Positions 44,940 to 52,796 of a stretch of 64,000 nucleotides of DNA are shown here, one piece after another. This stretch comes from Lysinibacillus sp. FSL K6-0232 (GTDB lineage: Bacteria > Bacillota > Bacilli > Bacillales_A > Planococcaceae): positions 1,478,001 through 1,542,000 of the forward strand of contig NZ_JBBOYW010000001.1 of the NCBI RefSeq assembly GCF_038008325.1, read 5' to 3'. A program made the translations under genes and the position numbers. The notes beneath the pieces were generated by a model. That model was not told the DNA's origin, searched no databases, and saw nothing but the letters and a program-made list of their open reading frames with translations. Positions within the stretch are counted from its first letter, which is position 1. Each line of letters starts with the position of its first letter.

Positions 44940-45044
44940 TCGCGGGTAAATGTCCCTTTATCGCAGGTATTAGGCTACGCTTCACGCGTAAACATCCTCC
45001 CATCGCGGGTATTTGCTGTGATAGCACGGGTAAGTGAATCGTTT
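44940..45044. repeat. 21-bp-period intergenic repeat, family B, five units
   Basis: Five in-phase units start at 44940, 44961, 44982, 45003 and 45024, with core TCGCGGGTA (variants TCGCAGGTA, TCACGCGTA, GCACGGGTA) and a variable 12-base remainder. Read in the same frame as mrfA, beyond its stop, they stay open as seven-residue units (SRVNVPL, SQVLGYA, SRVNILP, SRVFAVI, ARVSESF). Confidence 0.78.
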
Positions 45045-45108
45045 GAATGCACCGAATAGTCATGGTAATCTTGCAAGAACTACTACATGTAGAAAAAGAG
45101 TGAATGCT

Positions 45109-46356
45109 ATGTCTTACGAAAATAAAATACTACAAATGAAAAAAATGCTCGGTAAAAAATCAACGACTCAGCCAAAAATACAACAACCAGCCTATCAAAA
45201 GCCTGCAAAACCAAGCTATACAGAGCAATGGGAAAAGGCGGGGCTCACGGTTGTAGAAAATGATTTTGGCATTGTCTTTAAGCGACAGGTAAGCTATCCA
45301 TTTTCGTATCAGCATGGTGATTATCAATTGCAATCCTTTTTGGATGCTGTGCAAAAGTGGCAGGCTGCGGACTTTGACCATCCTTATGCGCTTGATAGTG
45401 ATGAACGTGTGCTGTTTTTTGATACAGAAACAACGGGCTTAAAGGGCGTGGGCACACATATTTTTTTGCTTGGCTTTTTAGAGGTAACAGCGGACAGCTT
45501 TATGCTGACGCAATATATTCTTGCTGATCCTGCCCATGAAGCAGCATTGCTGTTTGAATCCAAGCTTTGGCAAAAAACGGCAACGGTTATTACGTATAAT
45601 GGCAAAAGCTTTGATTGGCCACAGCTTGAAACGCGCTGGACATTGCATCAAAAAACATTACCAAAATTACGTACACAGCGACATATTGATTTATTGCATA
45701 GTTCGAAGCGTTTATGGAAAAATGATATGGAACGCTTAAAATTAAAAGCTGTGGAGGAAGAGAAGCTTGGCTTTTCCCGTGTGGGCGATATTCCTGGCTA
45801 TCTCGCACCAATTATTTATTTAGATGCTGTGAAAAGTGGTATACCAGATGCCTTACTAAAGGTGCTGTATCATAATGAGTGGGATTTACTTTCATTAATT
45901 ACGCTTTATAGTCACTCTACACATTTATTGTTTGAGGACAATCAGGAGGAATCGGCAAAAACCTTTACCAATATTGGGAAGTGGTATGGCGATTTAAAGG
46001 AAAGTACACAAAGTGTTAAAGTGTTAGAAAGGGTGACAGCGCAATTTAATGAGCTAGAGGCGGGCAATGCACACTATTATTTAGCGTTACAGCATAAGAA
46101 AAATAAACGCTATAGTGAAGCGATTGATGCTTTTGTGGCATCTCTCCATTTTGTGCAACCAAGAACAAAGTTGCATGCGCTTGAGCAGCTAGCCATACTT
46201 TATGAGCATCAAATGAAGGATTATGAGCAGGCCCTTTATTATACGCAAGAAGGCATACAATTAATCCAAAATAATGAGCAATGGAGAGTAGAACAAAAAC
46301 AAAAATGGGCAATTTCCTGGGAAAAGCGATTACACAGATTAGGAAATAAGAAATAA
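45109..46356 (+). CDS. mrfB: Exonuclease MrfB (YprB)
   Basis: 415 residues. A metal-dependent 3'-5' exonuclease partner of MrfA. The DnaQ/RNase H-like core (about 85-250) has the first acidic motif in FFDTETTGLKG, YNGKSFDWPQLE, and HNEWDLLSLITLY. The C-terminal quarter (about 290-400) is a tetratricopeptide-like region (AGNAHYYLALQHKKNKRYSEA, cited by its core YYLALQHKKNKRYSEA). The start ATG 45109 begins the family-typical MSYENKILQMKK. An in-frame GTG at 45034 lies inside the repeat array and is unlikely. Confidence 0.92.
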   Translation: MSYENKILQMKKMLGKKSTTQPKIQQPAYQKPAKPSYTEQWEKAGLTVVENDFGIVFKRQVSYPFSYQHGDYQLQSFLDAVQKWQAADFDHPYALDSDERVLFFDTETTGLKGVGTHIFLLGFLEVTADSFMLTQYILADPAHEAALLFESKLWQKTATVITYNGKSFDWPQLETRWTLHQKTLPKLRTQRHIDLLHSSKRLWKNDMERLKLKAVEEEKLGFSRVGDIPGYLAPIIYLDAVKSGIPDALLKVLYHNEWDLLSLITLYSHSTHLLFEDNQEESAKTFTNIGKWYGDLKESTQSVKVLERVTAQFNELEAGNAHYYLALQHKKNKRYSEAIDAFVASLHFVQPRTKLHALEQLAILYEHQMKDYEQALYYTQEGIQLIQNNEQWRVEQKQKWAISWEKRLHRLGNKK

Positions 46357-46477
46357 TTTCCTAGGTAAACGCAAGAAACGACAACTTTTGCCTTACAATT
46401 GGTGCTTTCAGACGATATAATGTGAGGAAGTATGGTATAATGAATTCGTGTATGTAGTGTGAGGAAGGGCGATGCAA

Positions 46478-46795
46478 ATGGACATTAAATTAACGTCAAA
46501 AATGATCCTTGAAAAGGAATTTAAAAAGAATTTTAAAGGCTACAATGTGGAAGAAGTCGATTCTTTTCTTGATGAAATTATTCAAGATTATGAAACGTTT
46601 GAAAAAGTGGTGGCCCAGCTACGTGAAGAAAATGGACAACTAAAAGAGGAAAATAGACAGCTAAAAGAAGAAATCGATAGTACACCAAAACGACAACCGA
46701 TTGCATCGGCAGCGGCTGGTACAACGAATTTTGATATTTTAAAGCGTCTTTCTAATTTAGAAAAGCATGTATTTGGCAGTAAGCTCTATGAATAA
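46478..46795 (+). CDS. gpsB: Cell division and elongation regulator GpsB
   Basis: 105 residues. A DivIVA-like protein that moves penicillin-binding protein 1 between division and elongation sites. The N-terminal domain (about 1-35) has LEKEFKKNFKGYNVEEVDSFL in shortened form (FKGYNVEEVDSFLDEI), followed by a coiled coil rich in E, Q and L and a C-terminal trimerisation segment (FDILKRLSNLEKHVFG). ATG 46478 is eight bases after GGAAGGG. The gene lies next to rnpB as in B. subtilis, and its partner ponA is also in this window. Confidence 0.95.
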   Translation: MDIKLTSKMILEKEFKKNFKGYNVEEVDSFLDEIIQDYETFEKVVAQLREENGQLKEENRQLKEEIDSTPKRQPIASAAAGTTNFDILKRLSNLEKHVFGSKLYE

Positions 46796-46810
46796 ATTTG
46801 TTCAATAATA

Positions 46811-46839
46811 TTGTCTTTAATATAAAACTTTAGTATAAT
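46811..46839 (+). promoter_or_regulatory. Sigma-A promoter of rnpB
   Basis: TTGTCT (46811-46816) and TATAAT (46834-46839) are 17 bases apart. Transcription would begin near 46847, at the predicted 5' end of the RNase P RNA. Confidence 0.78.
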
Positions 46840-46848
46840 ATTTTGTAT

Positions 46849-47247
46849 CATCATGAAATTCTGGTAATCGCTGCGGCGCTAGACGTCGTAGAGGAAAGTC
46901 CATGCTCACACGGTTCTGAGATGACCGTAGTGTTCGTGCTTACTGAAAAAATAAGGTAAGGCAGCTATTATAGCTGACGGCGGAAGGAAAACCTAAGTCT
47001 TCGGATATGGTTGAAACTTCCTGAAAGTGCCACAGTGACGAAGCTTGCTTGGAAACTGGCAAGGTGGAACGAGGTAAACCCCACGAGTGAGAAACCCAAA
47101 TTATGGTAGGGGCACTCTCTAGAAGGAATTGAACGGATAGAGGGACAGAGTTTGCTCTGTAGATAGATGATTACCACCTGATCGTACGAGGCATCAAGCT
47201 GTTTGAGTACCCAGGAACAAAACATGGCTTATGGAATTTTTTGATGC
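46849..47247 (+). ncRNA. rnpB: RNase P RNA, Bacillus type B
   Basis: The catalytic RNA that trims the 5' ends of tRNA precursors. Hallmarks in order are GGTAATCGCTGC near the start, GAGGAAAGTCCATGCTC, GTCTTCGGATATGG, GAAAGTGCCACAGTGACGAA, GGTAAACCCC, GAGAAACCCAAATT, CTGTAGATAGATGATTACC and GGAACAAAACATGGCTTA. These agree with the B. subtilis RNA in sequence and spacing. The ends can pair as helix P1 (CATCA and AAATTC with GAATTT and TGATG). The exact ends are estimated to within a few bases. It follows gpsB as in B. subtilis. Confidence 0.96.
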
Positions 47248-47267
47248 TTATCTACAAAATAACAAAC

Positions 47268-47299
47268 GCTCTCCAATTCGGTGGAGAGCTTTTCTTTTG
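47268..47299 (+). terminator. Terminator of rnpB
   Basis: GCTCTCC pairs with GGAGAGC around AATTCGGT and is followed by TTTTCTTTT. Confidence 0.88.
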
Positions 47300-47649
47300 A
47301 GCTTATCTTGCTTCAATGGCTGTATCAACTCCCGCTGAGGTAAGATAGAACTTTGAGCGGATGTCACGGATTTGGCAGAGGCACTTTTCAAGTGAGTTCA
47401 CAAAATCCGGCTACAATTATGCGAAGTATAATTGATAAGGAAAAGTAACCTCGTTAGTCAAGTCTTGGTATACGCGATACGTTTGAGAATAGGCAAAATG
47501 TTAGTCAAGCCCCTATCGCTACCTTCGAAGTCATAACACCTGAAGACGGTTATCGCATCATAATTTAAGATAAATTTGTATACATACGAGTTGGTCTACT
47601 AGAAATACCCTAATGAGGGGGAGTATAAAAAGATAGGATGGAGCGGGAC
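47300..47649. other. Non-coding stretch between rnpB and the PAS-GGDEF-EAL gene
   Basis: No open frame with a ribosome site was found. A nested inverted repeat lies at 47367-47409 (CGGATTT with AAATCCG outside, CACTT with AAGTG inside). The remainder probably holds the promoter and leader of the downstream gene. No known riboswitch was recognised; the c-di-GMP class I motif was looked for and not found. Confidence 0.5.
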
Positions 47650-49395
47650 ATGAACGAAGTGAATAATTGGGAAAGTAAGGATGCATTCAGTTTGATTTCA
47701 AAATGCCCTACTACCTTAATCTTTAAAATCTTCGAAAATGTATCTGAAGGCATCATGATTACTGATGAAAATAAAAAAATAATAATGGTTAATCCTGCCT
47801 TTGAATTTGTAACAGGCTACACACGTGACGATGTTGTAGGAAAAACGCCAGCCGTTTTACAATCAGGTGTACATGAATTGCCATTTTATTTAAAAATGTG
47901 GGAACAGATACGACAAGAAGGTATTTGGCAAGGAGAAATATGGAATCGCCGTAAAACAGGGGATCTATATCCTGAATGGCTAACGATTATGCGCGTAACC
48001 GATGATAAGGGAGAGATTGTAAATTATTGTGGTATTTTCACAGATTTGTCTGAACGAAAAATTGTTGAAAATGAATTAGAAAAACGTTTGTTAACCGATT
48101 CATTAACAGATGTATCCAATCGATTTGCATATATTGAAAGAATGGATAGCCTGCTGGAATCAACGGCTACTGTTTCTCGTTCAGTACAGCATGCTGTTTA
48201 TTTTTTAGATTTGGATCGCTTTAAGCAAATTAATGATACATTAGGTCATACTGTTGGGGATTTTCTTTTAACGGAAGTGGCGAAACGTTTAAAAAAGCTG
48301 CTGAAAAATAAAGATATTATCGCTCGATATGGCGGAGATGAGTTTGTTATTACATTAACAAATGTTAAAAATATAAAAGAAGCCGCAAAGTTCGCAGAGC
48401 AGATTATTCATACGATTGAACAGCCAATCAAGGTGAATAATCAAGAGATTTTTATTTCTACAAGTGTTGGCATTAGCATATATCCAACAGATGGGAAAAA
48501 AACTGAGGAACTGATTAATTGCGCGGATAAGGCTATGAGCTATTCAAAAAACAATGGCGTAAACGGCTATGCCTTCTATTTTGATGAACTGCATACAGAT
48601 GCACAGCGTGTTTTATTGCTAGATACAGAGCTAAGAAAAGCGATTGAAAGCCGTGAGTTTGAGCTTTATTTTCAGCCTAAAGTTACAATACAAAATGAAC
48701 AAATTCAAGGTTTAGAGGCACTTATTAGATGGAACAACGAGAGGCTAGGATTTGTATCCCCAGCAGAGTTTATCCCGTACGCAGAGGAAACGGGCTTAAT
48801 TATTCCACTAAGTGAGGCCATTATTGAAAAAGCATGTGAGGCTGTTAGTGAAATGCAACAATACGGCTGGAAAATTCCAATAGCCATTAATATTTCGAGC
48901 ATTCACTTTAAACAGCAAAACTTTTTAGAGTCTATACAAGTAATACTTGAACGCTATAATATGCCCGCGAGTAATTTTGAAATTGAAGTAACAGAGCGCA
49001 CGGTGATGAATAGTGCGAATGAAACCGTCAGCAAGCTAGTGCGTTTAAAGCAATTAGGCTTTAAAATTTCTATTGATGATTTTGGCACAGGCTATTCATC
49101 TTTAAGCTATTTAGTGCGCTTCCCATTGGATTGTTTGAAAATTGATCGCAGCTTTATTCAGCATATTGGCTCACTCGCTGAAAAGCAGGCAGTGGTAGAT
49201 GCCATTATTCAAATGGCTCATCGACTTAAAATGAAAGTTGTAGCAGAGGGTGTAGAACAAGCACAGCAAGTGGATATACTACGTAAAATGAACTGTGATA
49301 TTATCCAAGGTTATTATTACAGCAAGCCATTACCAATAAACGAGCTTTTAGAGTTTATGGAGTATTGGGAAATTGAGCATCAAGGAAGGAAATAA
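47650..49395 (+). CDS. PAS-GGDEF-EAL cyclic-di-GMP signalling protein
   Basis: 581 residues, no membrane helix. A PAS domain (about 20-135) with PAC-like end YCGIFTDLSERK is followed by a GGDEF domain (about 150-310) and an EAL domain (about 325-575). The cyclase site RYGGDEF is intact and has no RxxD inhibitory site before it (KNKD instead). The phosphodiesterase motifs EALIRW, INISSIHF, DDFGTGYSS and KIDRSFI also look intact, so both activities are possible. ATG 47650 follows AGGATGGAG; ATG 47638 overlaps that site. It is inserted between rnpB and the methyltransferase gene that adjoin each other in B. subtilis. Confidence 0.92.
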   Translation: MNEVNNWESKDAFSLISKCPTTLIFKIFENVSEGIMITDENKKIIMVNPAFEFVTGYTRDDVVGKTPAVLQSGVHELPFYLKMWEQIRQEGIWQGEIWNRRKTGDLYPEWLTIMRVTDDKGEIVNYCGIFTDLSERKIVENELEKRLLTDSLTDVSNRFAYIERMDSLLESTATVSRSVQHAVYFLDLDRFKQINDTLGHTVGDFLLTEVAKRLKKLLKNKDIIARYGGDEFVITLTNVKNIKEAAKFAEQIIHTIEQPIKVNNQEIFISTSVGISIYPTDGKKTEELINCADKAMSYSKNNGVNGYAFYFDELHTDAQRVLLLDTELRKAIESREFELYFQPKVTIQNEQIQGLEALIRWNNERLGFVSPAEFIPYAEETGLIIPLSEAIIEKACEAVSEMQQYGWKIPIAINISSIHFKQQNFLESIQVILERYNMPASNFEIEVTERTVMNSANETVSKLVRLKQLGFKISIDDFGTGYSSLSYLVRFPLDCLKIDRSFIQHIGSLAEKQAVVDAIIQMAHRLKMKVVAEGVEQAQQVDILRKMNCDIIQGYYYSKPLPINELLEFMEYWEIEHQGRK

Positions 49396-49399
49396 TCTT

Positions 49400-50536
49400 A
49401 TGGCAAACTATCAATTAGTAGCTACAGCTGCAATGGGCTTAGAGGCAATTGTAGCACAAGAAGTTAAGGCACTTGGCTATGAAACAACCGTTGATAATGG
49501 CAAAGTATATTTTAATGGAGATGAAACAGCGATTGCGCGCACTAATTTATGGTTGCGTGTAGCAGATCGTGTCAAAATCGTTGTAGGACAATTTCCAGCA
49601 AAATCGTTTGAGCAATTATTTGAAAGTGTGAAAGCACTCCCTTGGGAAAAATATTTACCAGTGGATGCTGCCTTCCCAGTATCAGGGAAGTCCGTAAAAT
49701 CGAAATTATTTAGTGTACCTGATTGTCAAGCCATTACCAAAAAAGCAATCGTTGAGCGAATGAAGCAGCATTATAAGCGTCTTGGCTTTTTAGACGAATC
49801 TGGTGCAACATATAAAATTGAGGTTTCAATTTTAAAAGATGTGGCGACACTAACAATTGATACATCTGGTGCTGGCTTGCATAAGCGTGGCTATCGTCAG
49901 GCACAGGGTGAAGCACCATTAAAGGAAACATTAGCAGCAGCGCTTGTACAAATCTCAAAATGGAATCCAAATCGTCCGTTTGTTGATCCGTTCTGCGGTT
50001 CTGGAACGATTGCATTGGAAGCGGCGATGCTTGGACAAAATATAGCACCAGGCTATAATCGTGAATTTATTTCAGAGCAATGGTCGTGGATGAAAGCTGC
50101 CATTTGGGATACTGTTCGTGATGAAGCTGAAAGTTTAGCAAATTACGATCAGCCATTAGAAATTATTGGCTCAGACATTGACCATCGCATGGTCAGCATT
50201 GCACAAGAAAATGCGATGGAAGCAGGCTTTGGTGAGTTGATTACGTTTAAGCAAATGCAGGCACGCGATTTTACCACGCAATTAACGGATGGTGTGATGA
50301 TTGGGAATCCGCCATATGGAGAACGTATTGGTGATGTAGAAGTCGTAGAGCAGGTAATCCGTGATCTCGGTAAAGTGATGAAAAACTATCCAACTTGGTC
50401 TGTCTATATGCTATCTTCCATGAAAAATTTTGAAGAATTATATGGTCGACAAGCGACGAAAAAGCGGAAATTATTTAATGGCTTTATCGAAACAAATTAT
50501 TATCAATTCTGGGGTCAAAAATCTAAAAGAGATTAA
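49400..50536 (+). CDS. ypsC: THUMP-domain class I RNA methyltransferase (YpsC/RlmL-type)
   Basis: 378 residues. The N-terminal ferredoxin-like and THUMP domains (about 1-155) bind RNA. The methylase domain (about 165-370) has DPFCGSGTIALEAA, SDIDHRM and the catalytic NPPYGERIG. E. coli RlmL's N-terminal half makes m2G2445 in 23S rRNA, and this shorter protein is expected to do the same, though that has to be inferred. ATG 49400 follows AAGGAAGGA four bases beyond the preceding stop codon. A terminator follows. Confidence 0.9.
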   Translation: MANYQLVATAAMGLEAIVAQEVKALGYETTVDNGKVYFNGDETAIARTNLWLRVADRVKIVVGQFPAKSFEQLFESVKALPWEKYLPVDAAFPVSGKSVKSKLFSVPDCQAITKKAIVERMKQHYKRLGFLDESGATYKIEVSILKDVATLTIDTSGAGLHKRGYRQAQGEAPLKETLAAALVQISKWNPNRPFVDPFCGSGTIALEAAMLGQNIAPGYNREFISEQWSWMKAAIWDTVRDEAESLANYDQPLEIIGSDIDHRMVSIAQENAMEAGFGELITFKQMQARDFTTQLTDGVMIGNPPYGERIGDVEVVEQVIRDLGKVMKNYPTWSVYMLSSMKNFEELYGRQATKKRKLFNGFIETNYYQFWGQKSKRD

Positions 50537-50546
50537 CGAATACTAA

Positions 50547-50578
50547 CGGAAGATAAGGTTTTTTCTTATCTTCCGTTT
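50547..50578 (+). terminator. Terminator after ypsC
   Basis: CGGAAGATAAG pairs perfectly with CTTATCTTCCG around a T-rich loop and ends in TTT. Confidence 0.85.
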
Positions 50579-50621
50579 CGTCGCGTATAATAGGAACAGA
50601 TTGTTAGAGGGGGAACATCAA

Positions 50622-52529
50622 TTGCGTAAATCTTTACCATTTGCATTATCAAAGGATCGTTCGTTTTTTGAATCATTAGGTGATTGGATGGGCGATGTTC
50701 TTTATGACGAATTACCTGAAAAAGGCTTCGAATGCCGTGATGAACAAATATTTATGGCTTATCAAATTGAACAAGCACTGAAAGAAAAAAATGTGCTTTT
50801 TGCAGAAGCAGGTGTGGGTACTGGTAAAACGATTGCTTATTTGCTACCAGCTATTTCCTATGCACGCTACACAGGCAAGCCTGCACTTATTGCTTGTGCC
50901 GATGAAACTTTAATCGACCAGCTTGTGAAAGAGGGCGGCGATATTTATAAGCTTCAGCAAACATTAGGGCTCGATATTGATGTTCGTCTTGCAAAATCAA
51001 GAGATCAGTACTTATGCTTAAAACGTTTTGAGGAGGCAGAAAAAGTAGAAACAGATGAGTGGATCGATGATATTGCCTTTTCTATTCCTGACGGTGTCTA
51101 TGCACAGGGCTCGATGATTGCTGTTCATCCATATGGGGAACGGAGCGATTATCCAACGGTGAGCGATGAAGATTGGCAAAAAGTCAACTACAACGCGATT
51201 ATGCAATGCTCTGTTTGTGACCTTCGTAATCGCTGTGGGCAAACATTACATCGTGCCCATTATCGTAAATCTACAGATCTTGTTATTTGCTCACAAGACT
51301 TTTTAATGGAGCATTTAGCGACAAAAGAATCTCGTGAGCGTGAGGGGCAGCTTGCACTACTGCCTGAAGTATCAATGATTGTGCTAGATGAGGGACATCT
51401 ATTAGAGTATGCGGCGCAAAAGGCAATGACTTATAAAGTGCAGGCAACAACGATTGTTAATTTATTAGAGCGCTTAATGGTGGATGGTGTGCGAGAGCGC
51501 ACGCTATATGCAATGGAAAAGCTACAGGACGATCATGAGCTATTTTTTGACCAGGTACGTGATGATGTTGTGGCGTCCAATGAGGATCGTAAACGTATTA
51601 ATAAATCAGCAACACTATTAGCATATGGTAAGCAGCTAATAGATGATGTTGAAGCATTGATGGAGGAATTTGTCTTTGAGTCAGAGATGTATATGATTCC
51701 TGAATATGAATTAAATATGGCAGAAGAATATTTAGAGCAATATGAGGCTTCCTTACGTATTTTTATTGCACAGGGCGATGCGGTGGACTGGTTAGAGGAA
51801 ACAGATGGCGAGGAAACGCTTGTTATTATGCCTCGACTTATTACAGAAGTTTTAGCAGAAAAATTATTTTCTAAAAAGCTGCCAATTGTTTTTTCATCAG
51901 CAACATTAGCTGTCAATAAAGATTTCTCATATATTGCCTATAGTTTAGGGATTCGAGATTATCAATCATTTTCTGTCCCTTCGCCATTTGATTATGAAGA
52001 AGTGATGAAAATTTATTTACATGAACTTGCTCAAAACGACAAAGCAGCGCGTGTTCAGCAGCTTTTGCGCGATGGTGAAAAGACATTGATTTTATTTAAG
52101 TCAAAGCAGGCGATGTTAAACTTTAAGGAGCAATTGCCGTTGATGGAGCGTATGTATGTTGCATTTGAAGGAGATCGAGAGCTATCAGCTATTGTGCGAG
52201 ATTTCCAGGAAGGAACGATTAAAACATTATGCTCCTATCATTTATGGGAAGGTTTAGATTTACCTGAGGAAGCTTTAACGCGTGTCATTATTTATGACCT
52301 GCCATTCCCACCACATGATCCATTATTTGATGCCAAGCGTACATTTGCAGAAAACCCATTTGAAGAGGTGGAGTTACCTTTTATGCAACTCCGCTTGCAG
52401 CAAGGGATGGGGCGTTTAATCCGCACCTCAAATGACCATGGTGATATTCATATTTTATTAAACGAAGAGGAACAAAAACAGCGGGCAGCCTTTGACAATA
52501 TTTTAGCGGTTGTTCCAGAAATAAAGTAG
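50622..52529 (+). CDS. ypvA: DinG-family helicase YpvA with Fe-S cluster cysteines
   Basis: 635 residues. A second XPD/DinG-type helicase, here without any exonuclease domain. It has Walker A GVGTGKT, DEGH in IVLDEGHLL (in place of DEAH), SSATLAV, LWEGLDLP and QGMGRLIRTS. Four cysteines in YLCLKRF and CSVCDLRNRC match the spacing of the Fe-S cluster in E. coli DinG and XPD, so a cluster is likely. The start is TTG 50622, eight bases after AGAGGGGG; the longer frame from 50601 starts before that site. It lies next to ypsC as in B. subtilis. Confidence 0.9.
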   Translation: MRKSLPFALSKDRSFFESLGDWMGDVLYDELPEKGFECRDEQIFMAYQIEQALKEKNVLFAEAGVGTGKTIAYLLPAISYARYTGKPALIACADETLIDQLVKEGGDIYKLQQTLGLDIDVRLAKSRDQYLCLKRFEEAEKVETDEWIDDIAFSIPDGVYAQGSMIAVHPYGERSDYPTVSDEDWQKVNYNAIMQCSVCDLRNRCGQTLHRAHYRKSTDLVICSQDFLMEHLATKESREREGQLALLPEVSMIVLDEGHLLEYAAQKAMTYKVQATTIVNLLERLMVDGVRERTLYAMEKLQDDHELFFDQVRDDVVASNEDRKRINKSATLLAYGKQLIDDVEALMEEFVFESEMYMIPEYELNMAEEYLEQYEASLRIFIAQGDAVDWLEETDGEETLVIMPRLITEVLAEKLFSKKLPIVFSSATLAVNKDFSYIAYSLGIRDYQSFSVPSPFDYEEVMKIYLHELAQNDKAARVQQLLRDGEKTLILFKSKQAMLNFKEQLPLMERMYVAFEGDRELSAIVRDFQEGTIKTLCSYHLWEGLDLPEEALTRVIIYDLPFPPHDPLFDAKRTFAENPFEEVELPFMQLRLQQGMGRLIRTSNDHGDIHILLNEEEQKQRAAFDNILAVVPEIK

Positions 52530-52531
52530 TG

Positions 52532-52571
52532 AAAAAAGCAAGTTTGCCTAGAAAGCAAGCTTGCTTTTTTG
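52532..52571 (+). terminator. Terminator after ypvA
   Basis: AAAAAAGCAAG pairs with CTTGCTTTTTT, with an inner TTGC/GCAA stem and T-run. Confidence 0.88.
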
Positions 52572-52796
52572 TTATATTAAAATAACTAAATTCGTTCAGG
52601 TAAATAATGTTATTTTTAAGAAGGTGTTGAATATTTCTCTTTTAAACTATATAGTTGTTAGTTGTGTAATGAATTTTGATAAAATAAAATGTTTTTTGTA
52701 TTGAAAATGATTTCACAAAAGGTTTATAATGATGACAAGAATTTTTTAAGAATAGTCATATTGTTGGTTAGCTATTCTTTGATAGGGGGCTTAATC

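Noticed and set aside
38259..45044. CRISPR array
   Set aside because: The 21-bp-period units are too short, have no distinct conserved repeat plus spacer structure, and no cas genes are present.
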